A stretch of DNA of 64,000 nt from Anderseniella sp963759095 (GCA_963759095.1 CAVWYF010000014.1:62001-126000), one strand, 5' to 3'; shown: positions 22,821-34,108, counted from the first letter of the stretch. The notes: a model not told the origin generated them from the sequence alone. Numbers and translations: made by a program.

Positions 22821-23501
22821 TTATTCTGCGTCGGCAGTTTTTTCGGCAGCTTCCTGGTCAACCTTGGCACGCGGTGGCTTGCCTTCCAGCAATTCCTTGG
22901 CCTGGACGATCCATTCTTCGCGCTCGATGCGGCCGCCGAGTGACAGCTTTTCGTCGTAATCGGCGATATCGTCCTTTTTCCACTTGGCGATCTGGCTCAG
23001 GCTGGTCACGCCTTCGCCGGCCAGCTTTTCAGCGAGCACATCGCCAACACCGGAAATCAGCGATACATCATCAACCACCTGTGGTGCGTTGGCTGCTTCA
23101 GCCTTGGCGGCTGCTGCTTCGGCGGCACCAGGTACAACGATTGCCCGCTTCTTTTCTGCAATACGTGCGCGCTTGCCGGTGCGGCCACGCAGATAATACA
23201 GTTTCGCGCGGCGAACCTTGCCGCGGCGCAACACCTTCACGCCTTCAACCAGCGGCGAGTAGATCGGGAATACCCGTTCCACGCCTTCGCCATAGCTCAG
23301 CTTGCGTACCGTGAAGTTTTCATTGATACCGGCACCGGAACGGGCGATCACGACGCCTTCATAGTTCTGGATACGCGAGCGTTCGCCTTCGGTCACACGC
23401 ACAGCAACAACTATGGTGTCGCCGGGGCCGAATTCCGGAATTTCGCGTTTGGCAGTAATGGCCTGAGCCTGCTCGAGCTCGAGCTGCTGGATAATGTTCA
23501 T
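22821..23501 (-). CDS. rplS: 50S ribosomal protein L19 with a C-terminal helix-hairpin-helix extension
   Basis: Residues 1-120 are a normal L19 (FGPGDTIVVAVRVTEGERSRIQNYEGVVIARS...KVRRAKLYYLRGRTGKRARI). After an Ala-rich linker, residues 147-205 (LISGVGDVLAEKLAGEGV then IAKWKKDDIADYDE and GRIEREEWIVQAK) form a helix-hairpin-helix-like domain of the kind I know from the tails of alphaproteobacterial L21. Total length is 226, nearly twice that of usual L19 (about 115-130). L19 sits at the 30S-50S interface. It is last in the order rpsP-rimM-trmD-rplS on the minus strand. Confidence 0.95.
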   Translation of the reverse strand: MNIIQQLELEQAQAITAKREIPEFGPGDTIVVAVRVTEGERSRIQNYEGVVIARSGAGINENFTVRKLSYGEGVERVFPIYSPLVEGVKVLRRGKVRRAKLYYLRGRTGKRARIAEKKRAIVVPGAAEAAAAKAEAANAPQVVDDVSLISGVGDVLAEKLAGEGVTSLSQIAKWKKDDIADYDEKLSLGGRIEREEWIVQAKELLEGKPPRAKVDQEAAEKTADAE

Positions 23502-23683
23502 CGGACGAATTCCTTTTTGGTGCGGCCTGCATTCATTTCAACGCAGACAAGTCGCTCCAACATTTTCAGATACAATCATCTTTCGGCAATCCAATGGCTT
23601 GAGCCGGACCACCTGATGATCTTGCGATGCGGGTCTTTACCCGTGTGAGAGTGTAAAAGTCAATGTCTATCCGTACAATTGGG

Positions 23684-24382
23684 TTATTTGTTTGGTACTT
23701 TTGGCCGAATGAGGTCCGGTCTGCGTTCCTTCGTCAGTTTTTCCGACTGTTCCCGCTTCCAGCGCGCGATGGCGGCATGGTCTCCGGACAGCAGAACCGG
23801 CGGTATTTCACGGCCCTCCCATTCGCGCGGCCTGGTGTATTGCGGATGTTCCAGACGCCCCTGCTCGAAGCTTTCGTCCGTGCCGGATGCATCATTGCCC
23901 ATAATGCCGGGCAGCAGCCGCACGATTGCATCCAGAACGATATGGGCAGCAGGTTCTCCGCCTGACAATACGTAGTCTCCTACCGACACCTCGATCAGGC
24001 CGCGTGCTTCGATAACCCGCTCATCGACCCCTTCGAACCTGCCACACACGATAACTACGCCACTGCCGGCGGCGAGTTCACGCACATAGTCTTGCGTCAA
24101 CGGGCGGCCACGCGGGCTCATCAGCAGACGGGGACGGGTATCTTCGTGCGTGCCTGCTGCGTCAATGGCGCGGGCCAGAACATCGGGTTTCAACACCATG
24201 CCCGGACCGCCGCCTGCCGGTGTGTCGTCAACCGAAGCGTGCTTGTCGGTTGCGTGTTCGCGGATATCGTGTGCTTCAAGCGACCAGATGCCGTGTTCCA
24301 GGCCCCGGCCTGCCATGGACAGGCCGAGTGGCCCGGGGAACATGTCCGGGTAAAGCGTCAAGACTGTCGCAAGAAATGACAT
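23684..24382 (-). CDS. trmD: tRNA (guanine37-N1)-methyltransferase
   Basis: The 232-residue SPOUT enzyme has the knot motifs LLMSPRGRPLTQDYVRELA, VVIVCGRFEGVDERVIEA and VGDYVLSGGEPAAHIVLDAIVRLLPG. TrmD methylates G37 in tRNAs reading CNN codons to prevent frameshifting. Length is typical. It lies between rimM and rplS as in most bacteria. Confidence 0.97.
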   Translation of the reverse strand: MSFLATVLTLYPDMFPGPLGLSMAGRGLEHGIWSLEAHDIREHATDKHASVDDTPAGGGPGMVLKPDVLARAIDAAGTHEDTRPRLLMSPRGRPLTQDYVRELAAGSGVVIVCGRFEGVDERVIEARGLIEVSVGDYVLSGGEPAAHIVLDAIVRLLPGIMGNDASGTDESFEQGRLEHPQYTRPREWEGREIPPVLLSGDHAAIARWKREQSEKLTKERRPDLIRPKVPNK

Positions 24383-24443
24383 GGTCAGGCGGTTACTCTT
24401 TCTGACTGAAATTGCTGATTGACGAACCGGTTGCCAACCAGTG

Positions 24444-24965
24444 TCATTCAGTATCGCCGTTCAGCAGTCCGTCGGGAGGATCGATGCTCAGTGTGCCGGC
24501 GTCAAGATCGATGTCAGGCACGGTTTGCCTGTTGAACGGCATCAGCACGGTGGATGTCACATCGTACAGCTTCAGTTCGATCAGTTCGCCGGCACCAAAG
24601 TCCACTATGTCCACTACCGTGCCGATTTGCGTGCCACTTAAATCCAGAACGGAACGCCCGATAAGGTCTGCGTGATAGACCTCGTCGTCTTCCGGTTCAG
24701 GCAACCGGTCGCGCGCGATGGACAGTTCAAGCCCCTTGAGGGTCTCGGCCGTGTTGCGATCGGCTACACCTTCGATGCGGGCGCGGAAAAAGTCCTTGTG
24801 GGCTTTAAGTGATTTTATCTCCAGCACTGTGCCGTTGGATGCATCCAGCGGGCCATAGGACGCGATGGCTTCAGGGTCAGCAGTAAAGCTTTTCAGCTTC
24901 ACCTCGCCCTGAATACCATGCACGCCGGTTATGACGCCGAGGACAATGCGCGAATGCTCGGGCAT
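24444..24965 (-). CDS. rimM: Ribosome maturation factor RimM
   Basis: The 173-residue protein opens with VLGVITGVHGIQGEVKLKSFTADPE, the RimM N-domain, and has the PRC-barrel pattern EVYHADLIGRSVLDLSGTQIGTVVDI and FGAGELIELKL. RimM assists 30S head assembly through binding S19. It starts 15 bases after rpsP ends, on the same strand, as in most proteobacteria. Confidence 0.95.
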   Translation of the reverse strand: MPEHSRIVLGVITGVHGIQGEVKLKSFTADPEAIASYGPLDASNGTVLEIKSLKAHKDFFRARIEGVADRNTAETLKGLELSIARDRLPEPEDDEVYHADLIGRSVLDLSGTQIGTVVDIVDFGAGELIELKLYDVTSTVLMPFNRQTVPDIDLDAGTLSIDPPDGLLNGDTE

Positions 24966-24980
24966 TCAGGCACCAACCCT

Positions 24981-25451
24981 TTACGAGGTTGCTTCTTCTG
25001 CAGGAGCTTCTTCAGCGGGAGCCTCAGCTGCAACTTCTTCGGCCGGTGCTGCCGCAGCAGCTTCAGCGGCTTCTTTTGCAGCTGTGGCTTCGGCTTCCGC
25101 AGTGTCTTTTGCAGCTGTGGCTGCTTCGGCTTCTGCAGCTTCACGTTCCACACGCTTTTTGCCCGGCTTGGCCTTGTTCGGGTTGTTGCGGGGTTCGCGC
25201 TTTTCAAGGCCGAGCGCATCCAGGAAGCGAAGGACGCGGTCGGTTGGCTTGGCGCCGACGCTCATCCAGTACTTTGCACGATCAACATCGATGTTTACGC
25301 GATCTTCTGAATCCTTCGGAAGCAGCGGGTTGTAAGTGCCGATTTTCTCGATGAAGCGGCCATCGCGCGGTGCGTTTATGTCGGCTACCACGATACGGTA
25401 GTAGGGACGCTTTTTCGAGCCGCCACGGGCCAGTCTGATTTTCAATGCCAT
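24981..25451 (-). CDS. rpsP: 30S ribosomal protein S16 with a long Ala/Glu C-terminal tail
   Basis: Residues 1-80 are standard S16 (MALKIRLARGGSKKRPYYRIVVAD in outline, then RDGRFIEKIGTYNPLL and WMSVGAKPTDRVLRFLDALG). A low-complexity Ala/Glu/Lys tail runs from about residue 90 to 156. S16 is normally 80-100 residues; longer Ala-rich tails are known in alphaproteobacteria. The ATG at 25451 follows AAGGAG nine bases upstream. The first gene of the rimM-trmD-rplS group, 55 bases after ffh. Confidence 0.95.
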   Translation of the reverse strand: MALKIRLARGGSKKRPYYRIVVADINAPRDGRFIEKIGTYNPLLPKDSEDRVNIDVDRAKYWMSVGAKPTDRVLRFLDALGLEKREPRNNPNKAKPGKKRVEREAAEAEAATAAKDTAEAEATAAKEAAEAAAAAPAEEVAAEAPAEEAPAEEATS

Positions 25452-25506
25452 GTCCAAATTCTCCTTGGGTGTTCACATGTCTGCTTAAAAATTTTGGAAT
25501 TCGTCG

Positions 25507-27096
25507 TTATTTCTTTTTCTTCGCAAAACCGGGCAGGCCCTTGAAGCCGCCGCCACCGCCGAGGCCAGGCAATCCGCCCTTGCCGCCGAGGCCCGGAAGT
25601 CCGGGCATTCCACCGCCCATGCCAGGCAGTCCGGCCGGCATTTTCGGCATCTTGCCGCTGGCGAGTTCTTTCAGTTCCGGTGGCACTGAATCCGGGTCCA
25701 TCTGGGCAAGCTCAGCCTGCATTTTTTCCATTTCTTCAGGTGACGGCATGCCGGCGCCGCCGCCCATGCCCATCATCTTGCCGAGCAGACCGCCTTTGCC
25801 CTTGCCCATCTTCTTCATCATGCCGGCCATCTGGATATGCATTTTGAGCAGACGATTGATTTCCTGGACTTCAACGCCAGAGCCCTTTGCGACACGCTTC
25901 TTGCGCGAGGCATTCATGAGTTTCGGATTGCGTTTTTCCTTGGCGGTCATCGACGAGATTATTGCGAGTTGGCGCTTGAGCACCGAATTATCGAGGTCGG
26001 CGTCCTCAAGCTGCTTCTTCATCTTGCCGAGACCGGGCATCATGCCCATCAGGCCTGACATGCCGCCCATTTTCTGCATCTGCTTGAGCTGATCGGCGAG
26101 GTCTTCGAGATCGAAAACCCCTTTCTTCATGCGGGCAGCCATCTTGGCTGCCTTGTCGTGATCTATGGTCTGGGCGGCTTTTTCGACCAGCGAGACCACG
26201 TCGCCCATGCCGAGAATGCGGGACGCGATGCGTTCAGGATGGAAGTCTTCAAGGCCATCGAGTTTTTCGCCGGTGCCCAGGAGCTTGATCGGCTTGCCGG
26301 TGACTGCGCGCATCGACAGTGCGGCACCGCCGCGGCCGTCGCCGTCAATGCGGGTCAGGACGAGACCGGAAATGCCGACCTGTTCATCAAACGACCGCGC
26401 CAGATTAACCGCGTCCTGACCGGTCAGCGCATCAGCAACCAGCAGGGTTTCGGCAGGCTTGGCAATATCGCGAATTGTCTGGACTTCCGCCATGAGTTCT
26501 TCGTCGATGAAGAGACGACCGGCGGTGTCCAGCATGACAACGTCGTAGCCGCCCTTTCTGGCTTCCGACATGGCGCGCTTGGTGATGGTTGCCGGGTCTT
26601 CGCCCTTTACGATGGGCAGCGTGTCAACCGAGATCTGCTCGCCCAGAATGGCAAGCTGTTCCTGAGCGGCAGGTCGCCTTGTGTCAAGCGAGGCCATGAT
26701 GACCTTCTTCTTGTCACGTTCCAGCAGCCGCTTGGCAATTTTGGCGGTTGTGGTGGTTTTGCCGGAGCCCTGCAGGCCGACCATGAGGATCGGCACCGGT
26801 GGTGCCGCCTTGAGGTTGAGGGGCGCAGGCTCCTTGCCCAACATGTCGACAATGGCGTCATTGACGATCTTGACAACCATCTGGCCCGGGGTCACCGATT
26901 TGATGACTTCCTTGCCGACGGCCCGTTCCCTGACCTGCTCGACAAACTTGCGCACCACTTCCAGGGCAACGTCAGCTTCGATCAGGGCGCGGCGCACTTC
27001 ACGCATGGCGGTGTCGACATCAGCCTCCGACAGGGCACCACGGCCCGTCAGCTTGTCGAAGATACCGCCAAGGCGATCTTGAAGTGTTTCAAACAT
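25507..27096 (-). CDS. ffh: Signal recognition particle protein Ffh
   Basis: The 529-residue protein has the N domain, GTPase G domain with GLQGSGKTT (107-115), DTRRPAA, DTAGR and TRIDGDGRGG, and the Met-rich M domain (about 325-460, MQKMGGMSGLMGMMPG and KGSGVEVQEINRLL) that binds 4.5S RNA and signal sequences. A Gly/Pro-rich tail ends in AKKKK. The frame continues upstream to 27222, but MFETLQDRLG is the usual Ffh start. Its receptor gene ftsY lies 2.4 kb away on the other strand. Confidence 0.97.
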   Translation of the reverse strand: MFETLQDRLGGIFDKLTGRGALSEADVDTAMREVRRALIEADVALEVVRKFVEQVRERAVGKEVIKSVTPGQMVVKIVNDAIVDMLGKEPAPLNLKAAPPVPILMVGLQGSGKTTTTAKIAKRLLERDKKKVIMASLDTRRPAAQEQLAILGEQISVDTLPIVKGEDPATITKRAMSEARKGGYDVVMLDTAGRLFIDEELMAEVQTIRDIAKPAETLLVADALTGQDAVNLARSFDEQVGISGLVLTRIDGDGRGGAALSMRAVTGKPIKLLGTGEKLDGLEDFHPERIASRILGMGDVVSLVEKAAQTIDHDKAAKMAARMKKGVFDLEDLADQLKQMQKMGGMSGLMGMMPGLGKMKKQLEDADLDNSVLKRQLAIISSMTAKEKRNPKLMNASRKKRVAKGSGVEVQEINRLLKMHIQMAGMMKKMGKGKGGLLGKMMGMGGGAGMPSPEEMEKMQAELAQMDPDSVPPELKELASGKMPKMPAGLPGMGGGMPGLPGLGGKGGLPGLGGGGGFKGLPGFAKKKK

Positions 27097-27449
27097 CTCG
27101 TTTTTCCCGAACCGGTTGCGCAAAGCAAAATGGCACCCGTGCGCGAACCTTCGCGGACGGATGTAGACCCCTGACCTCCCGGATGCGGTTTGAGACCGCC
27201 CTTGTGTCAGTAAGCCTGCCAATTCATTTTGGCATCTGGAGTGGCCGGTTCAATAGGGCAATTGGGACTCAAGGTCAATCTTATCCTGCATATCCCGGCG
27301 AACAGCTTTACTCAGCACTTCGTGCCTCGTGCCGTTCTGTTTTATTGATGAACGGATTTGCACTACGTTATCCACCTCGCGCCGTTCTGAACTCTTAGCC
27401 GTGTGTTGCCTCTGGCAAGTTGGGTGCATTTCACCATATAAGGCGCTTA
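27097..27449. other. Divergent intergenic region between ffh and dapF
   Basis: No gene is visible. A stretch at about 27300-27345 (CTCAGCACTTCGTGCCTCG...) resembles the interior of family B repeats, so it may be a decayed fragment. Promoters of both operons must lie here. Confidence 0.45.
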
Positions 27450-28310
27450 ATGAGCACGAACACACATATTCCGTTTCGCAAGATGAACGGGCTGGGCAAT
27501 GATTTCATCATTGTTGATGGCCGCTCTGAAGTGCGCCGCTTTACGCCTGAACAGGTTCATGCCTGGTCGAACCGGCAAACCGGGATCGGCTGTGACCAGT
27601 TCATCGTGATGGAAAAATCCGACGTGGCTGATTTGCGGATGCGGATCTACAATGCAGAAGGCCATGAAGTGGAAAGCTGCGGCAATGCCTCGCGCTGCGT
27701 GGCCGACATCCTGTTTGCCGAGACCGGTGCTGATGCGGCCACGATTGACACCAAGGGTGGGTTTCTTGCCTGTCGCAAGGCGGATGCCGGGCTGATCACC
27801 GTCGACATGGGCATGCCGAAGTTCGGCTGGCAGGATATCCCGCTGGCGGAAGAATTTTACGATACCCGCGGCATAGAACTGCAGATCGGGCCGATTGATG
27901 CACCCATCCTGCACACGCCGTCTGTCGTCAATGTCGGCAATCCGCATGCGATTTTCTGGGTGGACGATCTTGAGGTGACGGATCTGTCCAGGACCGGACC
28001 GCTGCTGGAAAATCATCCGATATTTCCGGAGCGGGCGAATATCTCGCTGGCCCGTGTGATATCGCCTGCCCATATCGAGGTGAAAGTGTGGGAACGTGGT
28101 GTGGGATTGACGCAGGCCTGCGGCACGGCTGCCTGCGCGGTTGCCGTTTGTGCGGCGCGAACCAAACGAACCGGGCGTGAAGTTACAATCACGCTGCCGG
28201 GCGGCGACCTGTTGATTGAATGGGATCAGCGCGATCATATTCTGATGACCGGGCCGGTGGCTTATGACTTTGAAGGTGAACTGCCTGTGCTGGAAGACGC
28301 GAACTCGTGA
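27450..28310 (+). CDS. dapF: Diaminopimelate epimerase
   Basis: The 286-residue enzyme has both catalytic cysteines in the expected contexts, ESCGNASRC and TQACGTAACA, and starts with FRKMNGLGNDFIIVDGR. It converts LL- to meso-diaminopimelate for murein and lysine. Start ATG 27450 with AAGG upstream. Its stop overlaps the GTG start of mtaB (GTGA), so they are translationally coupled. Confidence 0.97.
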   Translation: MSTNTHIPFRKMNGLGNDFIIVDGRSEVRRFTPEQVHAWSNRQTGIGCDQFIVMEKSDVADLRMRIYNAEGHEVESCGNASRCVADILFAETGADAATIDTKGGFLACRKADAGLITVDMGMPKFGWQDIPLAEEFYDTRGIELQIGPIDAPILHTPSVVNVGNPHAIFWVDDLEVTDLSRTGPLLENHPIFPERANISLARVISPAHIEVKVWERGVGLTQACGTAACAVAVCAARTKRTGREVTITLPGGDLLIEWDQRDHILMTGPVAYDFEGELPVLEDANS

Positions 28311-29577
28311 ACAAGCCAGTTGACATTATCAATTTCGGCTGCCGGCTGAATGCCTATGAAGCGGAAGTCATGCGCTCTCATACCGACGCAGCGGGCTTGC
28401 AAAACGCCATCGTCATCAATACCTGCGCAGTAACAGCCGAAGCCCAGCGCCAGGCCCGGCAGGCCATCCGGCGCGCCCGCAAGGACAGGCCGGAGGCGCG
28501 CATCATCGTGACCGGGTGTGCTGCCCAGGTGGATGGGCCGGCATTTGCCGCCATGGATGAAGTGGACCTCGTTGTGGGCAATGAGGAAAAGCTCCAGGCA
28601 GACACGTGGCGTGCAAGCACGCTGGACTTCGGGCTGGCCAACGAAACGCCGGTGCGGGTCAACGACATCATGCAGGTCAGGGAGACTGCGCTGCACATGC
28701 TCGATGGATTTGGCGAGCGCACGCGGGCGTTTGTGCAGGTGCAGACCGGATGTGATCATCGCTGCACCTTTTGCATCATTCCGTTTGGCCGTGGTAATTC
28801 CCGCTCGGTGGGAGCCGGTGAGGTGGTTGCCCAGATTCGCGTGCTGGTGGCGTCCGGTTGCCCTGAAGTTGTGCTGTCGGGAGTGGATATCACGTCCTAC
28901 GGCAAGGATCTTCCCGGCCAGCCGAGCCTGGGTAATCTGGTGCGGCGAATACTGAAAACCGTGCCGGAGCTGCAGCGGTTGCGGATCTCGTCAATCGACT
29001 CGGTTGAAGCTGATGAAGACCTGCTGATTGCCATTGCGGAAGAAGAACGCCTGATGCCGCATTTGCATTTGTCCCTGCAGGCGGGTGATGACATGATTTT
29101 GAAACGCATGAAACGCCGGCACCTGCGTGATGACGCCATCCGGTTTTGCGACGATGTGCGCCGCAGGAGACCGGATGTGGTTTTCGGTGCAGACATCATT
29201 GCCGGATTTCCAACCGAAACCGATGAGATGTTTGAAAACTCGATCAGGCTGGTAGAGGACTGCGGGCTGACCTTCCTGCACGTTTTCCCCTATTCCGTCC
29301 GGCCCGGGACACCGGCAGCAAAGATGCCGCAAGTCAATGGAGCCGATATCAAGGCGCGGGCCAAGGCCTTGCGGATGGCCGGCGAAAAGCGGCTGTCGGG
29401 CTTTGTGGCCACCCAGGTCGGGCAAACGATGGATGTGTTGTTTGAAACTGAAACGCGGGGCCGCACACCGCATTACCTGAATGTCGAGATTGCCGGGCGC
29501 AGCATGAAGCCTGGCGAGATCGCGCCGGTGCGCCTGCTGCAGACAGCCGGACATGATCTGGCCGGGGAGCTGGTTGT

Positions 29578-29581
<4 letters not shown>
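28307..29581 (+). CDS. mtaB: tRNA (N6-L-threonylcarbamoyladenosine37-C2)-methylthiotransferase MtaB
   Basis: The 424-residue radical-SAM enzyme has the N-terminal cluster cysteines (Cys12, Cys40, Cys71) and the radical-SAM triad C149-x3-C153-x2-C156 in TGCDHRCTFC, followed by a TRAM-like C-terminal region. MtaB adds a methylthio group to t6A37 of tRNA. GTG start, overlapping dapF; its stop overlaps the TTG start of ftsY. The three genes form one coupled operon. Confidence 0.94.
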
Positions 29582-31303
<1,722 letters not shown>

Positions 31304-31311
<8 letters not shown>

Positions 31312-31933
31312 GGTTGCCGACAAGCCGAAAATAAATCCGGTGCTGAAACTGGCGTTGGAACTTGGACCATTGGTGGTTTTCTTTTTTGTGAATGCCAAAG
31401 GCGCTGCGCTGATCGAACGCTTCGGGCTTGAAAACCTGTTCCCGCAGCCGATTTTTCTGGCAACGGCGGTGTTCATGGTGGTGATGCTGGCATCGATCGC
31501 AGCCAGCTGGATTATCAGCCGGCGCCTGGCCATCATGCCATTGATCACAGGGATAGTTGTCCTTGTCATGGGCGGGCTGACACTCTGGCTCCAGGACGAC
31601 ACGTTCATCAAGGTCAAGCCAACCATCGTCAACGTGTTCTTTGGCGCGGTCCTGCTGATTGGCCTGGCGTTCGGACGTTCCCTGCTGGCATACGTTTTCG
31701 ACGCTGCCTTCGCGCTCGACAATCAGGGCTGGCGAAAACTGACGCTTCGGTGGGGAATTTTCTTCTTTGTTCTTGCCGGCCTGAACGAATTCGTATGGCG
31801 CACGCAATCCACAGATTTCTGGGTTGCGTTCAAAGTCTGGGGAACGATGCCGCTGACCATGATTTTTGCTCTGGCGCAGTTGCCGTTGATGCAAAAGCAC
31901 ATGCTTCCAGACCCCGAAGACAAGCAGATTTGA
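31304..31933 (+). CDS. yciB: Intracellular septation protein A family (YciB/IspZ)
   Basis: The 209-residue membrane protein has about five hydrophobic segments and the family blocks LALELGPLVVFFFVN, KPTIVNVFFGAVLLIGL and WGIFFFVLAGLNEFVWRTQSTDFWVAFKVWG. YciB links the envelope with cell elongation and division. The TTG start at 31304 overlaps ftsY by eight bases and is preceded by GGAAGGA. A longer frame from 31250 would sit within ftsY and lacks a ribosome site. Confidence 0.92.
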
Positions 31934-32078
31934 CAGATTTTTGCTTTACGCAAGGTAAGATTCATAATAAAATGTGAGACATACGGATCAGAATAGTATA
32001 TGCAAGAGCAAGTGTGTACAGTTTGTGCACATGTGAAAATTTTAGTGTGATTAACAACAAAGCCGGGGGGCTTATATT

Positions 32079-32546
32079 ATGGATGATCGTCCAGATTCAA
32101 GCAGCGTGTCGAGTGACAGGGAAAATATAGCGCCGGTCAGCTTCTGGTTAAAGCGTGCAGCTCAATATTCAGCTGATTTATATTCAGATCGCCGGGGGAA
32201 ATCCGGCCTGACCCAGCGCCAATTCACGGTTTTAGAAGCAGTTTTTCACAATGAAGGCCAGAGTCAGACCACTCTGGTGAAGGAAACCGGCATTGATCGT
32301 TCAACGCTGGCTGACCTTGTGAATCGTCTGGAAACCCATGGGTATTTGTCACGCAAGCGCAGTGACAAGGATGCCAGGGTCAACTTCGTTTCCTTGACCG
32401 AGGTCGGCCGGGACATGCTGCTGAACGCACAACCGCAAGTGTCGCTGGTGGACCAGGCACTCGTCGAAGCACTGCCTGAACGCAATCGAAAAGCGTTCAT
32501 TGCATCGCTTCAGGTGCTGTCGGAGAAGCTCGACGAAGCTGAATAG
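32079..32546 (+). CDS. MarR family transcriptional regulator
   Basis: The 155-residue protein has the winged helix of MarR (LTQRQFTVLEAVFHNEGQSQTTLVKETGIDRSTLADLVNRLETHGYLSRKRSDKDARVNFVSLTEVGRDML, about 43-115), flanked by dimerisation helices. The wing holds DKDAR, the usual D-x-R element. No adjacent divergent target gene is obvious, as it follows yciB and is convergent with ccmG, so the regulon is unknown. Upstream sequence (31940-32078) is A/T-rich and probably contains its promoter. Confidence 0.92.
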   Translation: MDDRPDSSSVSSDRENIAPVSFWLKRAAQYSADLYSDRRGKSGLTQRQFTVLEAVFHNEGQSQTTLVKETGIDRSTLADLVNRLETHGYLSRKRSDKDARVNFVSLTEVGRDMLLNAQPQVSLVDQALVEALPERNRKAFIASLQVLSEKLDEAE

Positions 32547-32578
32547 TCGTTCACATTTTCGTGAGCGATCGATATTGA

Positions 32579-32612
32579 GCCCGCTGGCCGGTTATGGCTG
32601 GCGGGCTTTTTC
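32579..32612 (+). terminator. Rho-independent terminator of the MarR gene
   Basis: AGCCCGC...GGCC and GGCTGGCGGGCT pair around GGTTAT, followed by TTTTTCT. It overlaps the last codons of the convergent ccmG gene. Confidence 0.85.
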
Positions 32613-33182
32613 TATTGCCGGGATAACGGCTTCACGCAAGGCCTGTTCGGTCATGGGCCCGGTAAATTTGTAAACGATGGTGCCTTTGCCGTTGATCACA
32701 AAAGTCTCAGGTACACCGTAGACACCCCAGTCAACAGAAGTGCGGCCGTTCGCATCAACGCCGACACTGGAGTACGGATTGCCCAAGGCATTGAGAAACC
32801 GCAAAGCGTTTTCCCGCTGGTCCTTGTAATTGAGACCGGCGAGATCGATGTCATCACGTTTTGCCAGTTCCATGAGTTGCGGGTGTTCTTCGCGGCAGGG
32901 TCCGCACCAGGAAGCCCAGACATTGACCAGGGTGATCCTGCCCTGGGCCAGGCTCCCGGAAGCGAGGCCGGGAGCCGCAACCCCATCGATTGTGAGACCT
33001 TCCAGGGCAGGAAGGTCAAATGATGGCGCCGGCTGGTTGATAAGGGCCGACGGCAGCTTCGAGGGATCACCGCTTCTGAGGCCGGTCATGAATATGGCTG
33101 CAAGGCCCGCGAAGACCAGCACAGGCACAAGCACCCAGGAGCGGCCCTGTTTCGGCGAGTTTTCGGAGACCTGGTTACTCAT
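32592..33182 (-). CDS. ccmG: Cytochrome c biogenesis thioredoxin CcmG/DsbE
   Basis: The 196-residue protein has an N-terminal membrane anchor (about 17-35) and a periplasmic thioredoxin domain with WASWCGPC (Cys93 and Cys96) and the cis-Pro loop GVPETFVI. It keeps apocytochrome heme-binding cysteines reduced. The start ATG overlaps the ccmD stop (ATGA). It ends the ccmABCDG operon. Confidence 0.95.
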   Translation of the reverse strand: MSNQVSENSPKQGRSWVLVPVLVFAGLAAIFMTGLRSGDPSKLPSALINQPAPSFDLPALEGLTIDGVAAPGLASGSLAQGRITLVNVWASWCGPCREEHPQLMELAKRDDIDLAGLNYKDQRENALRFLNALGNPYSSVGVDANGRTSVDWGVYGVPETFVINGKGTIVYKFTGPMTEQALREAVIPAIEKARQP

Positions 33183-33358
33183 GGTTCGGGCTGCCCTGAT
33201 TTGCGGCGCCGCTGAGCGCCTTCGTCGTCGAGTTGCTTGAGGCGCCTGGTCACTGAACGCGCGCGTGAGAAAACCCACAATGCCAGCGCGCCAAGTACAA
33301 CAAACGTAACCGCGTAGGATGAAATCACGAAGCCCATATGAGGAGCGGAGAAATCCAT
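33179..33358 (-). CDS. ccmD: Heme exporter protein CcmD
   Basis: A 59-residue frame with one membrane helix (about 11-30: VISSYAVTFVVLGALALWVF) followed by a basic cytosolic tail (RARSVTRRLKQLDDEGAQRRR), the exact CcmD layout. It stabilises the heme-loaded CcmABC-E complex. A strong GAGGAGG site precedes the ATG, and the stop overlaps ccmG. Position between ccmC and ccmG confirms the call. Confidence 0.92.
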   Translation of the reverse strand: MDFSAPHMGFVISSYAVTFVVLGALALWVFSRARSVTRRLKQLDDEGAQRRRKSGQPEP

Positions 33359-33373
33359 GTGCTCAAAGCCTCC

Positions 33374-34108
33374 TCATTGCAGTGCGCCGGTGCGGGCCAA
33401 TTCGGTCTGGCGGATACGGCGGGCACCGATTTCAGTGCGAATGGCAATCAGGTGCAGGGCTAGAAACAGAAAACTGTAGGCAAGCCCCATCACCAGCAGG
33501 GGCGTCAGGATGGACGGGTGGATCGTCGGGCCGTCGGTTCGGAAGACGCTGGCCGGTTGATGCAGTGAATACCACCAGTCAACCGAGAACTTGACGATCG
33601 GTACATTGATGAAACCGACAATGGCGACGATTGCAGCTATGCGCGATGCCCTGCGCGGATCGTCTATTGCCTGCCATATTGCAATATAGCCCAGATACAA
33701 CAGCAAGAGCACGAACATGGAGGTCAGGCGGGCGTCCCAGACCCACCATGTACCCCACATGGGCTTGCCCCACAGTGACCCGGTGGCAAGGGCAAGAAAG
33801 CAGAATGCTGCTCCAATGGGGGCCGCTGCCTTGGCGGCGATATCGGCCAGCGGATGGCGAAAAACGATACCGATAATGCTGGCAACAGCCATCACCGTGT
33901 ACACCATCAGGGCAGACCATGCCGCCGGCACATGCACATACATGATGCGCACCGTTTCGCCTTGCTGGTAGTCGGCGGGCGCGCGCGTCAGGCCGAGGAA
34001 CAGGCCGACACCAAACAACGCGAATGTGATCACCCACACCCATGGCTGAACCGTGGTCTGAAGGCCCATGAAGCGGGTTGGATTGGCAAATCTTTCTATC
34101 GAACTCAT
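33374..34108 (-). CDS. ccmC: Heme exporter/handling protein CcmC
   Basis: The 244-residue protein has six membrane segments and the periplasmic tryptophan-rich heme motif WGTWWVWDARLTS at about 118-130, with two conserved His (VHVPAAW near 59 and the later loop LHQPAS). CcmC presents heme to CcmE. It follows ccmB with about 70 bases between and ends 15 bases before ccmD. Confidence 0.96.
   Translation of the reverse strand: MSSIERFANPTRFMGLQTTVQPWVWVITFALFGVGLFLGLTRAPADYQQGETVRIMYVHVPAAWSALMVYTVMAVASIIGIVFRHPLADIAAKAAAPIGAAFCFLALATGSLWGKPMWGTWWVWDARLTSMFVLLLLYLGYIAIWQAIDDPRRASRIAAIVAIVGFINVPIVKFSVDWWYSLHQPASVFRTDGPTIHPSILTPLLVMGLAYSFLFLALHLIAIRTEIGARRIRQTELARTGALQ

Noticed and set aside
22619..22870. 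Minus-strand frame with repeated PKADKLFDQ
   Set aside because: It is the translation of the tandem family C hairpins and overlaps the rplS terminator and 3' end.
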